Source: Pseudomonas sp. TH43 (lineage in GTDB: Bacteria; Pseudomonadota; Gammaproteobacteria; Pseudomonadales; Pseudomonadaceae). Taken from it: DNA of 64,000 bases. The notes beneath the pieces were generated by a model. The model was not told where the DNA came from. It searched no databases and saw only the letters and a list, made by a program, of their open reading frames with translations. Of the stretch, positions 52,444 to 60,780 are shown in pieces; position 1 is the first letter of the stretch; every line of letters starts with the position of its first letter. The stretch spans positions 248,001 to 312,000 of the forward strand of contig NZ_JAEKFI010000003.1 of the NCBI RefSeq assembly GCF_016650635.1, in the 5' to 3' direction. The translations under genes and the position numbers were made by a program.

Positions 52444-53235
52444 ATGACTGATACCCAGACTTCACCCCACACCACCGCTGAAAAAGACGCGTCGCCAGCG
52501 GCCGAGCTGCCTTGGGCGGACGTCAGCGTCGAGCACCACAAGATGCTCCGCCTGGCCCCGCTGCAGACTGATCGCAATACCGGTGGCCGGCCATTGCGCT
52601 TCGTCGAATTCGGTTACGCCGAACGCAATAGCAAAGAACGCAGCCTGATGCGCATGGCGATCAAGCTGCCGAGCCAGCGCGTTCGCAAAGAGCAGAACCA
52701 CCTCGATGTATGGGTTGATCACACCACCAAGCGTGTGAGTTTCGGCCCGGACAGCGGCTTGCAGATCGAACCGCTGAATCGCGGCATCGGCCGTTTCATG
52801 GCCGCGCAAGGCATCACGTGGGCGAAAAAACGCTGGCCCGCCTACACCGTCGACGGCATGGACTTGAACAACAAGGACGCGCTGAACGAAGACACGCGCC
52901 TGCGTCGCGATCATTTCCTGCGCGTACACGGGTTTGACGTGGCGTACGCCGATGCTCAGCATTTGAAGGGCAGCATCAAGGCTGTGCAGGTCGGGGATTT
53001 GCTCGGCGACTGGAACAGCGAAAAGCTGCAGATCGTCGAGATTCTCGAAGCTGCGCAGATGTTGCAGCAGGCCGAGCAGAATCTGGCCGAGCAGGAAGTG
53101 AAGCTGAAGAAGCAGGAAGAGAAAGTCAGCAAGTTCAAGCGTGAAGACGCTGGATTACGTTTCACGATTACTTGTCTGGTGGCGTTCGCGGTGTTTCAGG
53201 CGGGGTTGTTGATCTGGATTGCTACACACCGATAA
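52444..53235 (+). CDS. hypothetical coiled-coil protein with C-terminal membrane anchor
   Basis: A 263-residue protein. About 200 residues of soluble sequence, then a coiled coil (QQAEQNLAEQEVKLKKQEEKVSKFK, about 205-235) and a single C-terminal helix (FTITCLVAFAVFQAGLLIWIA). The topology is tail-anchored with the bulk in the cytoplasm. Domain not recognised. The gene stands alone; AGGATCTCGCCGTT precedes the ATG. Confidence 0.72.
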   Translation: MTDTQTSPHTTAEKDASPAAELPWADVSVEHHKMLRLAPLQTDRNTGGRPLRFVEFGYAERNSKERSLMRMAIKLPSQRVRKEQNHLDVWVDHTTKRVSFGPDSGLQIEPLNRGIGRFMAAQGITWAKKRWPAYTVDGMDLNNKDALNEDTRLRRDHFLRVHGFDVAYADAQHLKGSIKAVQVGDLLGDWNSEKLQIVEILEAAQMLQQAEQNLAEQEVKLKKQEEKVSKFKREDAGLRFTITCLVAFAVFQAGLLIWIATHR

Positions 53236-53257
53236 CGGCTTGAGACCGGGTCGCGGC

Positions 53258-53325
53258 CATTCGCGAGCAGGCTCGCTCCCACAGGGAAATGCATTCCGAA
53301 AGGTGGAATCGAGCCTGCTCGCGAA
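53258..53325. repeat. REPIN
   Basis: Inverted pair TTCGCGAGCAGGCTCGCTCC and ATCGAGCCTGCTCGCGAA, the second copy lacking its GGGAGC end. Confidence 0.85.
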
Positions 53326-53332
53326 GCTTTTG

Positions 53333-53362
53333 ATCGCTCCCACGCAGAGCGTGGGAACGATC
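53333..53362. repeat. short palindromic repeat GCTCCCACGCAGAGCGTGGGAACG
   Basis: CGCTCCCACGC and GCGTGGGAACG form a near-perfect palindrome directly before the prmB stop. It differs from the REP units and is a second repeat class. Confidence 0.7.
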
Positions 53363-53370
53363 GGTCTCGA

Positions 53371-54279
53371 TTAGACGCGGGAAGCGAACAGGGCCTGATG
53401 ATCGCGGCACTGCTCTGCCGTCAGCATGAACACGCCGTGCCCACCGCGCGCAAACTCAAGCCAGGCAAAATCGACTTCCGGGTACAACGCTTCAACGTGC
53501 ACCTGGCTGTTGCCCACTTCGACAATCAGCAAGCCCTTCTCGGTCAGGTGATCTGCCGCTTCAGCGAGCATCCGCCGCACCAGGTTCAAACCATCATCAC
53601 CGCAAGCCAGGCCCAGCTCGGGCTCGTGCTGATACTCATCCGGCATGTCGGCGAAATCTTCTGCATCGACGTATGGCGGATTCGACACGATCAGGTCGAA
53701 ACGCTGACCCGGCAAACCATCGAAACCATCGCCCTGCACGGTGTAGACGCGCTCATCGACGCCATGACGCTCGATGTTTTGATTGGCCACTTCCAGTGCT
53801 TCGAACGACAGATCCGCCAGCACCACTTCAGCCTCCTGGAACTCGTAAGCACAGGCAATACCGATACAACCGGAACCGGTGCACAGGTCGAGAATTCGCG
53901 CAGGCTCGGTGCCGATCCACGGTGCAAAGTGGTTTTCGATCAGCTCACCAATCGGTGAACGCGGGATCAACACGCGCTCGTCGACGATGAACGACATGCC
54001 GCAGAACCACGCTTCACCCAACAGGTAAGCGGTTGGAATACGTTCTTCGATGCGACGCTTGAGCATGCGTTGCAGATTGACCAACTCGTCGTCTTCCAGC
54101 GCGCAGTCAAGATAGCTGTCGGCAATTTCCCATGGCAGGTGCAAGGCACCGAGGACCAACTGCCGGGCTTCGTCCCAGGCATTGTCGGTGCCATGGCCGA
54201 AAAACAGATCCTCCCCATGGAAGCGGCTGACGGCCCAACGGATGTGGTCGCGCAGGGTACGAAGTCGGGAAGTGATCAC
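53371..54279 (-). CDS. prmB: ribosomal protein L3 glutamine methyltransferase
   Basis: A 302-residue SAM-dependent methyltransferase that modifies a glutamine of ribosomal protein L3. The S-adenosylmethionine loop [18 protein letters not shown] (about 127-144) and the catalytic NPPY (Asn200-Tyr203) are complete. Length and N-terminal helical domain suit PrmB rather than PrmC. Single gene on the minus strand. Confidence 0.93.
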   Translation of the reverse strand: MITSRLRTLRDHIRWAVSRFHGEDLFFGHGTDNAWDEARQLVLGALHLPWEIADSYLDCALEDDELVNLQRMLKRRIEERIPTAYLLGEAWFCGMSFIVDERVLIPRSPIGELIENHFAPWIGTEPARILDLCTGSGCIGIACAYEFQEAEVVLADLSFEALEVANQNIERHGVDERVYTVQGDGFDGLPGQRFDLIVSNPPYVDAEDFADMPDEYQHEPELGLACGDDGLNLVRRMLAEAADHLTEKGLLIVEVGNSQVHVEALYPEVDFAWLEFARGGHGVFMLTAEQCRDHQALFASRV

Positions 54280-54517
54280 GGGGCAGAACTCCAGAAAAAA
54301 CGACTGACGATTCTACCAGCCAAAACGCGTGACGACGACGCAGGAAAAATGGCTGACAACAGTAGGACTTTTCTATTTTTTGCATCAGCTATTGAACAGA
54401 ACGTGTAACTTGACAAGGCTGCAGGCCAGTAACGACGGTGCCTACGATGGTAGCGATTCACAGAAGCGCTCAGCCAGAGGACAATGTCGCAAAAGCCCCA
54501 CCCCAAGGAGCCCCAGA

Positions 54518-55108
54518 ATGTCCGTTCCAAAAACGATGTTTCAACTCAGCGGTCGCGGTTACGCAGCGGCCACATTGAGCCATGCCACCGTGGTCATCAT
54601 CGATGCCCAGAAAGAATACCTCAGCGGCCCCCTGGCCCTGAGCGGCATGGACGCGGCAGTCGCGAACATCAAACAATTGGTTGCCGCAGCCCGTGCAGCC
54701 GGTCGGCCGATCGTGCACGTGCGTCACCTCGGCACCGTCGGTGGCCTGTTCGACCCGCAGGGCGAACGCGGCGAATTCATCCCTGGCCTCGAGCCGCAGG
54801 GCGATGAAACCATTATCGGCAAATTGCTGCCGAGCGCGTTCCATGGCACCGAGCTGCTCGATCGCCTGCAAAACCTTGGCTCGCTGGACTTGATCGTCTG
54901 CGGTTTCATGAGCCACTCCAGCGTCAGCACCACCGTGCGTGCGGCGAAGAACCTCGGTTTCCGCTGCACCCTGGTGGAAGACGCCTGCGCCACCCGCGAC
55001 CTGCCGTTCAAGGGCCGCGTGCTCAGTGCCGAGCTGGTACAAGAGGCGGAAATGGCGATCATGGCCGACAACTTCGCCACCCTCGCGCTGACTCAAGACC
55101 TGATCTGA
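54518..55108 (+). CDS. isochorismatase-family protein lacking the catalytic cysteine
   Basis: A 196-residue isochorismatase-fold protein. The catalytic Asp29 (VVIIDAQKEYLSG) and the GKLLPSAF lysine (about residue 102) are present, but at the cysteine position of cysteine-hydrolase members (in GFMSHSSVSTT) there is a serine, Ser135. Among family members, true isochorismatases also lack the cysteine, so a vinyl-ether hydrolase role is possible. The start at 54518 has AAGGAG at the proper distance. Neighbours do not include isochorismate synthase genes. Confidence 0.85.
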   Translation: MSVPKTMFQLSGRGYAAATLSHATVVIIDAQKEYLSGPLALSGMDAAVANIKQLVAAARAAGRPIVHVRHLGTVGGLFDPQGERGEFIPGLEPQGDETIIGKLLPSAFHGTELLDRLQNLGSLDLIVCGFMSHSSVSTTVRAAKNLGFRCTLVEDACATRDLPFKGRVLSAELVQEAEMAIMADNFATLALTQDLI

Positions 55109-55250
55109 TCCACACAGATCAAGCCCCTGATGGGCGGTGCAGATCGCCGCTCATCCGCAAAACCCTCTCATTTGCCGCAAATGCCATAGCCTCAGGAACA
55201 ACCCGGTCAACTCCCGGTCGAAGGGCCGATACCCATTGAGGAAGGTCGGA

Positions 55251-55571
55251 ATGAAGTTATCCGATGGATTTGACGCACGCCGCTTGCGGCCCAAAGGCCA
55301 AAGCAACTGGCGTTTTCGATTCGGCGCGGCGATCGCGGCCATTCTGGCGACGTTCGGCGTGCTGCTGGCGCTGGCCGGCGCCGCCAGTCTGATCGGGCAC
55401 CCACCGGCGCTCGGCGACTTGAACGCTACGCCCATGGGCTCGGCGATCATTCTGGCGGTCGGTTTGCTGTTTGTGTATTTCGGTATCGCCCTGTGGCGCC
55501 GCTGCCGCCGTCGCGCACGGCAATCGCGGGAGCTGAACATGTCCCCGCACCTGATGAAAAAACACGATTGA
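55251..55571 (+). CDS. small membrane protein, two helices
   Basis: A 106-residue protein with two hydrophobic segments (AAIAAILATFGVLLALAGAASLI and GSAIILAVGLLFVYFGIALW) separated by a short loop, a basic N-terminus and a basic C-terminal tail. GAGGAAGGTC precedes the ATG. The domain is not recognised. Confidence 0.68.
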   Translation: MKLSDGFDARRLRPKGQSNWRFRFGAAIAAILATFGVLLALAGAASLIGHPPALGDLNATPMGSAIILAVGLLFVYFGIALWRRCRRRARQSRELNMSPHLMKKHD

Positions 55572-55573
55572 AC

Positions 55574-55606
55574 AACGGCCTGGCTTTTTGCCGGGCCGTT
55601 TTGTTT
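55574..55606 (+). terminator. terminator of the membrane-protein gene
   Basis: AACGGCC and GGCCGTT outer arms with TGGC/GCCG inner pairing, followed by TTGTTT. Confidence 0.85.
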
Positions 55607-55644
55607 CGACTTGGGTAAACTGGCCGCCCTTCGCGGAGGCTGAC

Positions 55645-56202
55645 ATGCAAGACGACGATTTTTCCCTGTTCAAAAACGAGTTGCGCGGCGTCAAGCCGAT
55701 CAAGCACGATCGTGCCGACACCGGCAAACCCAAGGCTGACCGCGCACAGATTGCCAAGCTGCGCCAGTCCGCCACCGTGCGCACTGATGCCACCACCGTT
55801 GACGGTCTGTCCGATCAGTTCGTGATTGATGTCGGCCCGGAAGACGAGCTGATGTGGTCGCGCGACGGGGTGCAGGAAAGTCAGATGCGCAAGCTCAAGG
55901 TCGGCCAGATTCCGTTCGAAGGCAGTCTCGACCTGCACGGCATGAGCGTCGAAAAAGCCCGGGAAACCCTTTGGGCGTTTCTCGCCGAAGCGACCAGATT
56001 CGAAATCCGTTGCGTGCGCGTCACCCACGGCAAGGCTGTGCGCCTCGACGGCAAGCGGCCAATGATCAAAAGCCACGTCAACACCTGGCTGCGGCAGCAC
56101 GCGCAGGTGCTCGGTTTCTGCTCCTGCCAGGCCAAACACGGCGGTGCCGGCGCGGTTTACGTGATGCTCAAACGCACGATGATGGAAGGTCGCGACGAAT
56201 AA
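55645..56202 (+). CDS. Smr-domain protein
   Basis: A 185-residue protein. The Smr domain occupies the C-terminal half: SLDLHGMSVEKA (LDLHG at 95-99), VRVTHGKAVR (THGK 127-130) and LGFCSCQAKHGGAGAVYVML. Smr domains in MutS2-like proteins act as nickases or ribonucleases; stand-alone forms have been linked to mRNA or ribosome quality control. In many pseudomonads smr and folE are direct neighbours; here about 1.35 kb of foreign DNA separates them. Confidence 0.9.
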   Translation: MQDDDFSLFKNELRGVKPIKHDRADTGKPKADRAQIAKLRQSATVRTDATTVDGLSDQFVIDVGPEDELMWSRDGVQESQMRKLKVGQIPFEGSLDLHGMSVEKARETLWAFLAEATRFEIRCVRVTHGKAVRLDGKRPMIKSHVNTWLRQHAQVLGFCSCQAKHGGAGAVYVMLKRTMMEGRDE

Positions 56203-56352
56203 TCCCGTTACACCGAACGTGCAGGCTCGTCGTTTCTACTCACCGCTGCCCAGCGGTTTGACGGCTGGGCTATGGCGACCTGTGATCTTTTCCCTCAACT
56301 TACGGCAGTCGGCTTTGCACCCACTGCCGGCGCTTGACGCGACAACCAGGAT

Positions 56353-56973
56353 TCAATTATTGACGGGCGACAGCGCATCGTTTGCTGACGATGAGGGCAC
56401 ATAAACTGTATTGCTCTGCTCATGTTCCTCTTGGTGAGCCTTTTCGATGCGGTACGCAAGTTCTTCTTCAAGGTTGTCATAGTCGACGTTTTTGCCATCC
56501 TCGTCGCGCAGACCGCCATAGTTGAACACGACAAGATGCTTGCGAAAGCCTTTACCCTTACGCGCACTCGGCATCTTGAAAAAGATCTTCCATCGGCTGT
56601 CATTAAAGTTCGGCAAGGTGTCAGCTTTTTCGGCAATGATATGAAGTACCGTATTGAGTTGCATCTGAGCTATCCCGCTGTACGACTCGACCTCTGTGGC
56701 TTCAATCGATGTGTAAGGGACTAACCCGTCAGCATTGAAAAACCAGATGCCCTTGTCCTTGAGGATCATCAAAGTTTGCGAACCAGCATTACGATTCAGC
56801 CACGCCATGCCCAAGTACCATAACGAACACACTAGCAGCAGTGCAGCGATTCCATTGGACTCCATACGGAACCCCTGGATGGCCATCGCCAAGAATACAA
56901 TTCCACCTAGTAAAGCTCTCACTGGCACGCGGCGACGCTCAGTGAACGCCATATCATTGATTGAACTTTTCAT
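56353..56973 (-). CDS. membrane-associated hypothetical protein
   Basis: A 206-residue protein with two N-terminal membrane helices (VRALLGGIVFLAMAIQGF and GIAALLLVCSLWYLGMAWL) and a soluble remainder ending EEHEQSNTVYVPSSS. The start at 56973 has AAGGAAAATC upstream. AT-rich compared with flanking core genes and located between smr and an integrase remnant, so it belongs to an acquired insert. Not recognised. Confidence 0.6.
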   Translation of the reverse strand: MKSSINDMAFTERRRVPVRALLGGIVFLAMAIQGFRMESNGIAALLLVCSLWYLGMAWLNRNAGSQTLMILKDKGIWFFNADGLVPYTSIEATEVESYSGIAQMQLNTVLHIIAEKADTLPNFNDSRWKIFFKMPSARKGKGFRKHLVVFNYGGLRDEDGKNVDYDNLEEELAYRIEKAHQEEHEQSNTVYVPSSSANDALSPVNN

Positions 56974-57087
56974 GATTTTCCTTTGGCTAATAGGTGCGAA
57001 AATCGCATCCCGGTAATGCAAAAGGCCCTTTCGGGCCGTAGTTTTCATCAGATGGGGTGATGCCATGAGCATCGGCGCCAATACATA

Positions 57088-57162
57088 TCAGTGACACCTT
57101 TGCTGTTTATTAGAGGCACCGAGTATGGCGAGTGCCGCCATAGCAAGGATGACGTTTTTCAC
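57088..57162 (-). CDS. possible 24-residue signal-peptide-like small protein
   Basis: A GTG-started frame encodes a hydrophobic MKNVILAMAALAILGASNKQ-type peptide ending RCH, similar to the signal segment of entericidin-like lipoproteins but cut short. A weak GAGTAAA lies before it. It is in the foreign insert between smr and folE. Low confidence as a real gene. Confidence 0.25.
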   Translation of the reverse strand: MKNVILAMAALAILGASNKQQRCH

Positions 57163-57191
57163 GATTTTACTCGATAAAATCGCTGACGTGA

Positions 57192-57557
57192 GAGATCTAC
57201 TCTGGTGCGCTGGATGACGGTGAGAGTTTCGGGGCAGGTTATTTTCTGCCATTTAAACACCCGCCACGAAATGAGCGTCCATTTGAATTGGCGGACAAAC
57301 TCTTCCAGGCCGCACCGACCGAATTAGGGATTCGCGCCCGCCGGCAATACAACTGCCGACACACATACGCTACCATGTGCCTCATGGCGGGTATGAACCC
57401 TGCGTTTATTGCCACTCAGCTCGGTCATAGCGTTCAGATGTTGCTATCGACTTACGCCCGATGGATCAATTCCAGCACCGACTGGGGTGAACTCGGTAAG
57501 CTCGAAAACAGCTTGATTGGTACAAAATTGGTACAGACAGAAACAGTACCCCTCTGA
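57192..57557 (+). pseudogene. C-terminal remnant of a tyrosine recombinase (integrase)
   Basis: The frame is open from 57192 after a stop at 57189-57191 and has no proper start. It encodes the catalytic end of a phage-type integrase: NCRHTYATMCLMAGMNPAFIATQLGHS carries the Arg-His-x-x-Tyr box and the Gly-His pair, and MLLSTYARW has the tyrosine nucleophile. The N-terminal arm and core-binding parts and the first catalytic arginine are absent, so the protein is inactive. It ends 22 bases before folE. It shows that the smr-folE gap received an integrative element that has since decayed. Confidence 0.85.
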
Positions 57558-57579
57558 AACCCTTATGGAATCAGCCCCT

Positions 57580-58125
57580 GTGACACTGGAACAGAACTAC
57601 ACCGCGATCCTCGGCCAATTGGGCGAAGACGTCTCCCGCGAGGGCCTGCTCGACACGCCAAAGCGTGCCGCCAAAGCCATGCAGTACCTCTGCCGCGGTT
57701 ATGAACAGACGCTCGAAGAGGTCACCAACGGTGCCCTGTTCAGCTCCGACAACAGCGAAATGGTGCTGGTGAAGGACATCGAGCTGTACTCGCTGTGCGA
57801 ACACCACCTGCTGCCGTTCATCGGCAAGGCGCACGTCGCGTATATCCCGAGCGGCAAAGTGCTGGGCCTGTCGAAGGTCGCGCGCATCGTTGATATGTAC
57901 GCTCGCCGCTTGCAGATTCAGGAAAACCTCAGCCGCCAGATCGCTGACGCGGTCCAGCAAGTCACCGGCGCGCTGGGCGTGGCCGTGGTGATCGAGGCCA
58001 AGCACATGTGCATGATGATGCGCGGTGTCGAGAAGCAGAATTCGTCGATGATCACTTCGGTGATGCTCGGTGAGTTCCGTGAAAACGCTGCCACCCGCAG
58101 CGAGTTTCTCAGCCTGATCAAGTAA
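57580..58125 (+). CDS. folE: GTP cyclohydrolase I
   Basis: A 181-residue type I enzyme converting GTP to dihydroneopterin triphosphate for folate synthesis. Zinc-binding signatures are [20 protein letters not shown] and [13 protein letters not shown] chose the GTG at 57580 (M)[10 protein letters not shown] on family length, with GGAA nine bases upstream; ATG 57565 is an alternative. The gene is intact although the integrase remnant ends just upstream, so its native promoter may have been replaced. It acts with PabB (6951) in the same pathway. Confidence 0.94.
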   Translation: MTLEQNYTAILGQLGEDVSREGLLDTPKRAAKAMQYLCRGYEQTLEEVTNGALFSSDNSEMVLVKDIELYSLCEHHLLPFIGKAHVAYIPSGKVLGLSKVARIVDMYARRLQIQENLSRQIADAVQQVTGALGVAVVIEAKHMCMMMRGVEKQNSSMITSVMLGEFRENAATRSEFLSLIK

Positions 58126-58139
58126 TACGCAGCACGAAG

Positions 58140-58168
58140 AAAACCGGCATTCATCGCCGGTTTTTTTT
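58140..58168 (+). terminator. folE terminator
   Basis: AAAACCGGC and GCCGGTTTT stem followed by a T-run, 15 bases after folE. Confidence 0.93.
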
Positions 58169-58229
58169 CGCCCGTGAAAAATCGGGTAAGCTGCGCGCCT
58201 TTCTTTATTTGCACCGTGAGGCTTTCAAC

Positions 58230-58601
58230 GTGTTCGTCAAAGCGCTTCGTGTCGGCCTCGGCCAACTGGTTATTTTCGTCGACTTCATCACCCGTCCGAG
58301 CAAGAAAAAACGCCCCGCCGCTGCTCAGGCCCAAGTGGATGCGGCAGCGAAAGATCTGACGTTGTATCAGTTCAATGCCTGCCCGTTCTGTGTAAAAACC
58401 CGCCGGACCTTGCGTCGCCTGAATGTGCCGGTGGCGCTGAAGGATGCGAAGAACAACGAGCAGGATCGCCAGACGCTGTTGGAACAGGGTGGCCGGATCA
58501 AAGTGCCGTGCCTGCGGATTGAAGAGAATGGGCAGACGACCTGGATGTATGAGTCTAAGGTGATTATTGATTACCTGGATAAGCGCTTCGCTGCAGTCTG
58601 A
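58230..58601 (+). CDS. glutaredoxin-like protein with N-terminal extension
   Basis: A 123-residue protein started by GTG (GAGG ten bases upstream). A hydrophobic helix (KALRVGLGQLVIFVDFI) and a basic linker lead into a glutaredoxin domain with NACPFCVKTRR (Cys51, Cys54) and a cis-proline in IKVPCLRI. It probably is anchored to the membrane with the thiol domain in the cytoplasm, reducing mixed disulfides. The GST-N-like end MYESKVIIDYLDKRF is also visible. Confidence 0.88.
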   Translation: MFVKALRVGLGQLVIFVDFITRPSKKKRPAAAQAQVDAAAKDLTLYQFNACPFCVKTRRTLRRLNVPVALKDAKNNEQDRQTLLEQGGRIKVPCLRIEENGQTTWMYESKVIIDYLDKRFAAV

Positions 58602-58623
58602 TGTTTTTGTATCGGGGCTGATG

Positions 58624-58706
58624 GCCCTATCGCTGGCAAGCCAGCTCCCACAGGTTTTGTGAACGACACAGATTATTGTGGGAGCTGGCTTGCCAGCGAT
58701 GAGGCC
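58624..58706. repeat. REPIN (TGTGGGAGCTGGCTTGCCAGCGAT type)
   Basis: Inverted pair ATCGCTGGCAAGCCAGCTCC and GGGAGCTGGCTTGCCAGCGA. Confidence 0.92.
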
Positions 58707-58737
58707 CGCTAAGTCACCAAAAATCTCAGACAAACAT

Positions 58738-58759
58738 AAACCGGCCCATGAGCCGGTTT
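58738..58759. terminator. bidirectional terminator
   Basis: AAACCGGC and GCCGGTTT arms with six-base loop between converging genes (glutaredoxin and aminotransferase). Confidence 0.8.
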
Positions 58760-58768
58760 ATTTGTTTT

Positions 58769-59935
58769 TCAGGCCGCTTTATCTAGCTGCGCCCGCCGCA
58801 CCACCGCCGCCAGTCGCTTCAGCCCTTCATCCAGACGCGCCGGATCGATGTGGCTGAAATTCAGACGTAAATGCCCATGATGTTTATCCGGCTCGGGAAA
58901 GAATGGCTCGCCCGGCATAAACGCCACGTCATTAGCCAACGCCTCGTTCAGCAGCGTCCGCGTATCCAGCGGTTGCTTCAACGTGAGCCAGAAAAAAAGC
59001 CCACCCTGTGGCATGTCCCAATCGGCCAGATCGGGAAAATGCGTTTCCAGTGCTGACTGGAAGGCATCGCGCCGCTCACGGTAGAAACCGCGCAATTCAC
59101 TCAGGTGCTGCTGATATTTCTCGGTGCCGATCCATTGCAGCACCTGCCATTGGCCAATGCGATTGGTGTGCAGATCCGCCGATTGCTTGAGCTTGAGCAG
59201 GTGCGGGAACAGATCCGGGCTGGCAATCAGATAGCCGACGCGCAAACCCGGCAGCAAGGTTTTCGACACGGTGCCGGTGTAGATCCAGCTGGATTTCTTC
59301 AGGCGCCCGGCAATCGGTTTGGCGCTGCCGCCATCGAAAGTCAGTTCGCGGTAGGGTTCGTCTTCGATCAGGGTAACGCCGAACTCATCGAGCAGTGCCG
59401 CGACCGCTGCACGTTTGGCTTCGCTGTAGCGCACGGCGGACGGGTTCTGGAAGGTCGGGATCAAGTAGATGAATGCCGGACGATGCTGCTCCAGACGACT
59501 GCGCAATGCCGCCAGGTTCGGGCCGTCGGACTCTTGCGCCACGGTCAGGCAGTCGGCGCCGAACAGTTGGAATATCTGTAGCGCAGCCAGGTAAGTCGGC
59601 GCTTCGAGAAGAATTTCCGTGCCTTGATCAATGTACAGCTTGGCAGCCAGATCGAGGGTTTGTTGGGAACCGCTGACCACCAACACCTGACTCGCGTCAC
59701 AAGCCAACCCAAGCGCCCTCGCCTCTGCCGCCAACACTTCCCGCAATGCCGGCTCGCCCTCGCTCATGCCGTACTGACCGAGGGACAGCGGCATGTCAGC
59801 CCAGTCGACTTTCGGCAACATGGCCTCGGCGGGCAGGCCACCGGCGAACGACATCACTTCCGGGCGCTGGGCCGCAGCGAGGATTTCACGGATCAGAGAA
59901 CTTTTAAGGCGCGAGACACGTTCGGAAAAAGCCAT
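58769..59935 (-). CDS. PLP-dependent aminotransferase (fold type I)
   Basis: A 388-residue aminotransferase of the AAT-I family related to 2-aminoadipate/MocR-like transaminases. The PLP lysine is in GTVSKTLLPGLRVGY (about residue 227); SFAGGLPAEAMLPK at the start and LIPTFQNPSA are typical of this subgroup. The start MAFSERVSRLKSS at 59935 suits the family; a TTG start at 59974 would overlap the operator. Divergent from the MarR gene, which probably represses it. Substrate not assignable. Confidence 0.9.
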   Translation of the reverse strand: MAFSERVSRLKSSLIREILAAAQRPEVMSFAGGLPAEAMLPKVDWADMPLSLGQYGMSEGEPALREVLAAEARALGLACDASQVLVVSGSQQTLDLAAKLYIDQGTEILLEAPTYLAALQIFQLFGADCLTVAQESDGPNLAALRSRLEQHRPAFIYLIPTFQNPSAVRYSEAKRAAVAALLDEFGVTLIEDEPYRELTFDGGSAKPIAGRLKKSSWIYTGTVSKTLLPGLRVGYLIASPDLFPHLLKLKQSADLHTNRIGQWQVLQWIGTEKYQQHLSELRGFYRERRDAFQSALETHFPDLADWDMPQGGLFFWLTLKQPLDTRTLLNEALANDVAFMPGEPFFPEPDKHHGHLRLNFSHIDPARLDEGLKRLAAVVRRAQLDKAA

Positions 59936-59968
59936 GGAGGTCACCGGTAGCGAGGCATGGGAATAATG

Positions 59969-59985
59969 AGTCAAACTGGTTGACT
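59969..59985. promoter_or_regulatory. candidate MarR operator AGTCAAACTGGTTGACT
   Basis: A 17-base dyad with 6-base perfect arms (AGTCAA and TTGACT) in the 82-base divergent gap between the aminotransferase and MarR starts. It overlaps a possible TTGACT -35 box. MarR proteins generally bind such palindromes between divergent genes, so both genes may be repressed from here. Confidence 0.6.
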
Positions 59986-60017
59986 GAAATTACGACAGCT
60001 TGAGCGAGTACGTCAAC

Positions 60018-60464
60018 ATGCTTGACCTTAAAAACCCAACCAGTCAGCAGCAGGCGATGGAAGCTTTTTTCTTCGGCTATCAGGCGTTCACCGCCAAGGC
60101 CGACGAAATGCTTGAGCGGCGGGGATTGTCGCGGGTGCATCAGCGCATCGTGTTTTTCATCGCCCGCTATCCGAATCTGAGTGTGAAGGAGTTGCTCGGG
60201 CTGCTCGGTGTGAGCAAGCAAGCGCTGAACATGCCGTTGCGCCAATTGCAGGAAATGCATCTGGTGGAAAGCGTGGCGTCGGAGGCGGACAAGCGTAAGC
60301 GGCTGCTGGAGTTGACGGCGGAAGGCGCGAAGTTTGAGCAGGCGTTGCGGCGTGAGCAGGTGAAGTTGCTGGAGCGCGTGTTTGCCGAGGCTGGGGAAGC
60401 AGCGGTGAATGGCTGGTTGGCGGTAAATCTGGCGTTGGGGAACAGTCAGACAGTTCTCGACTGA
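60018..60464 (+). CDS. MarR-family transcriptional regulator
   Basis: A 148-residue winged-helix repressor: QRIVFFIARYPNLSVKELLGLLGVSKQALNMPLRQLQEMHLV (recognition helix about 64-82), wing KRKRLLELTAEG. Dimerises through its terminal helices. The start MLDLKNPTSQQQ at 60018 is the first ATG; a TTG at 60000 is less likely. Divergent from the aminotransferase gene with a palindromic site between them. Confidence 0.9.
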   Translation: MLDLKNPTSQQQAMEAFFFGYQAFTAKADEMLERRGLSRVHQRIVFFIARYPNLSVKELLGLLGVSKQALNMPLRQLQEMHLVESVASEADKRKRLLELTAEGAKFEQALRREQVKLLERVFAEAGEAAVNGWLAVNLALGNSQTVLD

Positions 60465-60470
60465 TTGATC

Positions 60471-60575
60471 TGGCCCCATCGCTGGCAAGCCAGCTCCCAC
60501 AATGGTTGGCGGTGTACTCAGATGTACAGAACCACTCAAATCCTGTGGGAGCTGGCTTGCCAGCGATGAGGCCCT
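60471..60575. repeat. REPIN (TGTGGGAGCTGGCTTGCCAGCGAT type)
   Basis: Inverted pair ATCGCTGGCAAGCCAGCTCC and CTGTGGGAGCTGGCTTGCC after the MarR gene. Confidence 0.92.
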
Positions 60576-60639
60576 CGAAGGCGATATATCGCTATCAACG
60601 GAACTTTCGTAAACAAAACCAAAAACAATATTTGCTTTA

Positions 60640-60651
60640 TTTGTACACAAA
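60640..60651. promoter_or_regulatory. operator-like TTTGTACACAAA before the NCS2 permease
   Basis: TTTGTACACAAA has perfect five-base arms around AC and lies in the AT-rich promoter region 130 bases before the permease start. It shares all but one central base with the TTGTATACAA sites at 10312 and 63730. The rest of 60576-60780 holds no gene. Confidence 0.55.
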
Positions 60652-60780
60652 AGCATAATCCACAGCGTGCGAGTTCCTGACCGCATGGTCAACAAATTCG
60701 CGTATGCCTCAAAGGGCCGCTGCCACCCCTCATGGGTCCGGCCCTGGAAATAACAATAAAACTCTTGAGGAGTACTCGCT

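Noticed and set aside
53371..54279. PrmC (release factor methyltransferase)
   Set aside because: The length and the N-terminal helical region suit PrmB; the shared NPPY motif alone does not distinguish them.
57192..57557. Functional integrase for the tRNA-Ser island
   Set aside because: It lacks the N-terminal half and first catalytic arginine, and lies about 30 kb away from the island.
60576..60780. A purine or xanthine riboswitch in the leader of the NCS2 permease
   Set aside because: The leader has pairing segments (CCCCTCATGGGTCCGGCCC), but I could not match the conserved core of any known purine riboswitch; a covariance-model search would be needed.
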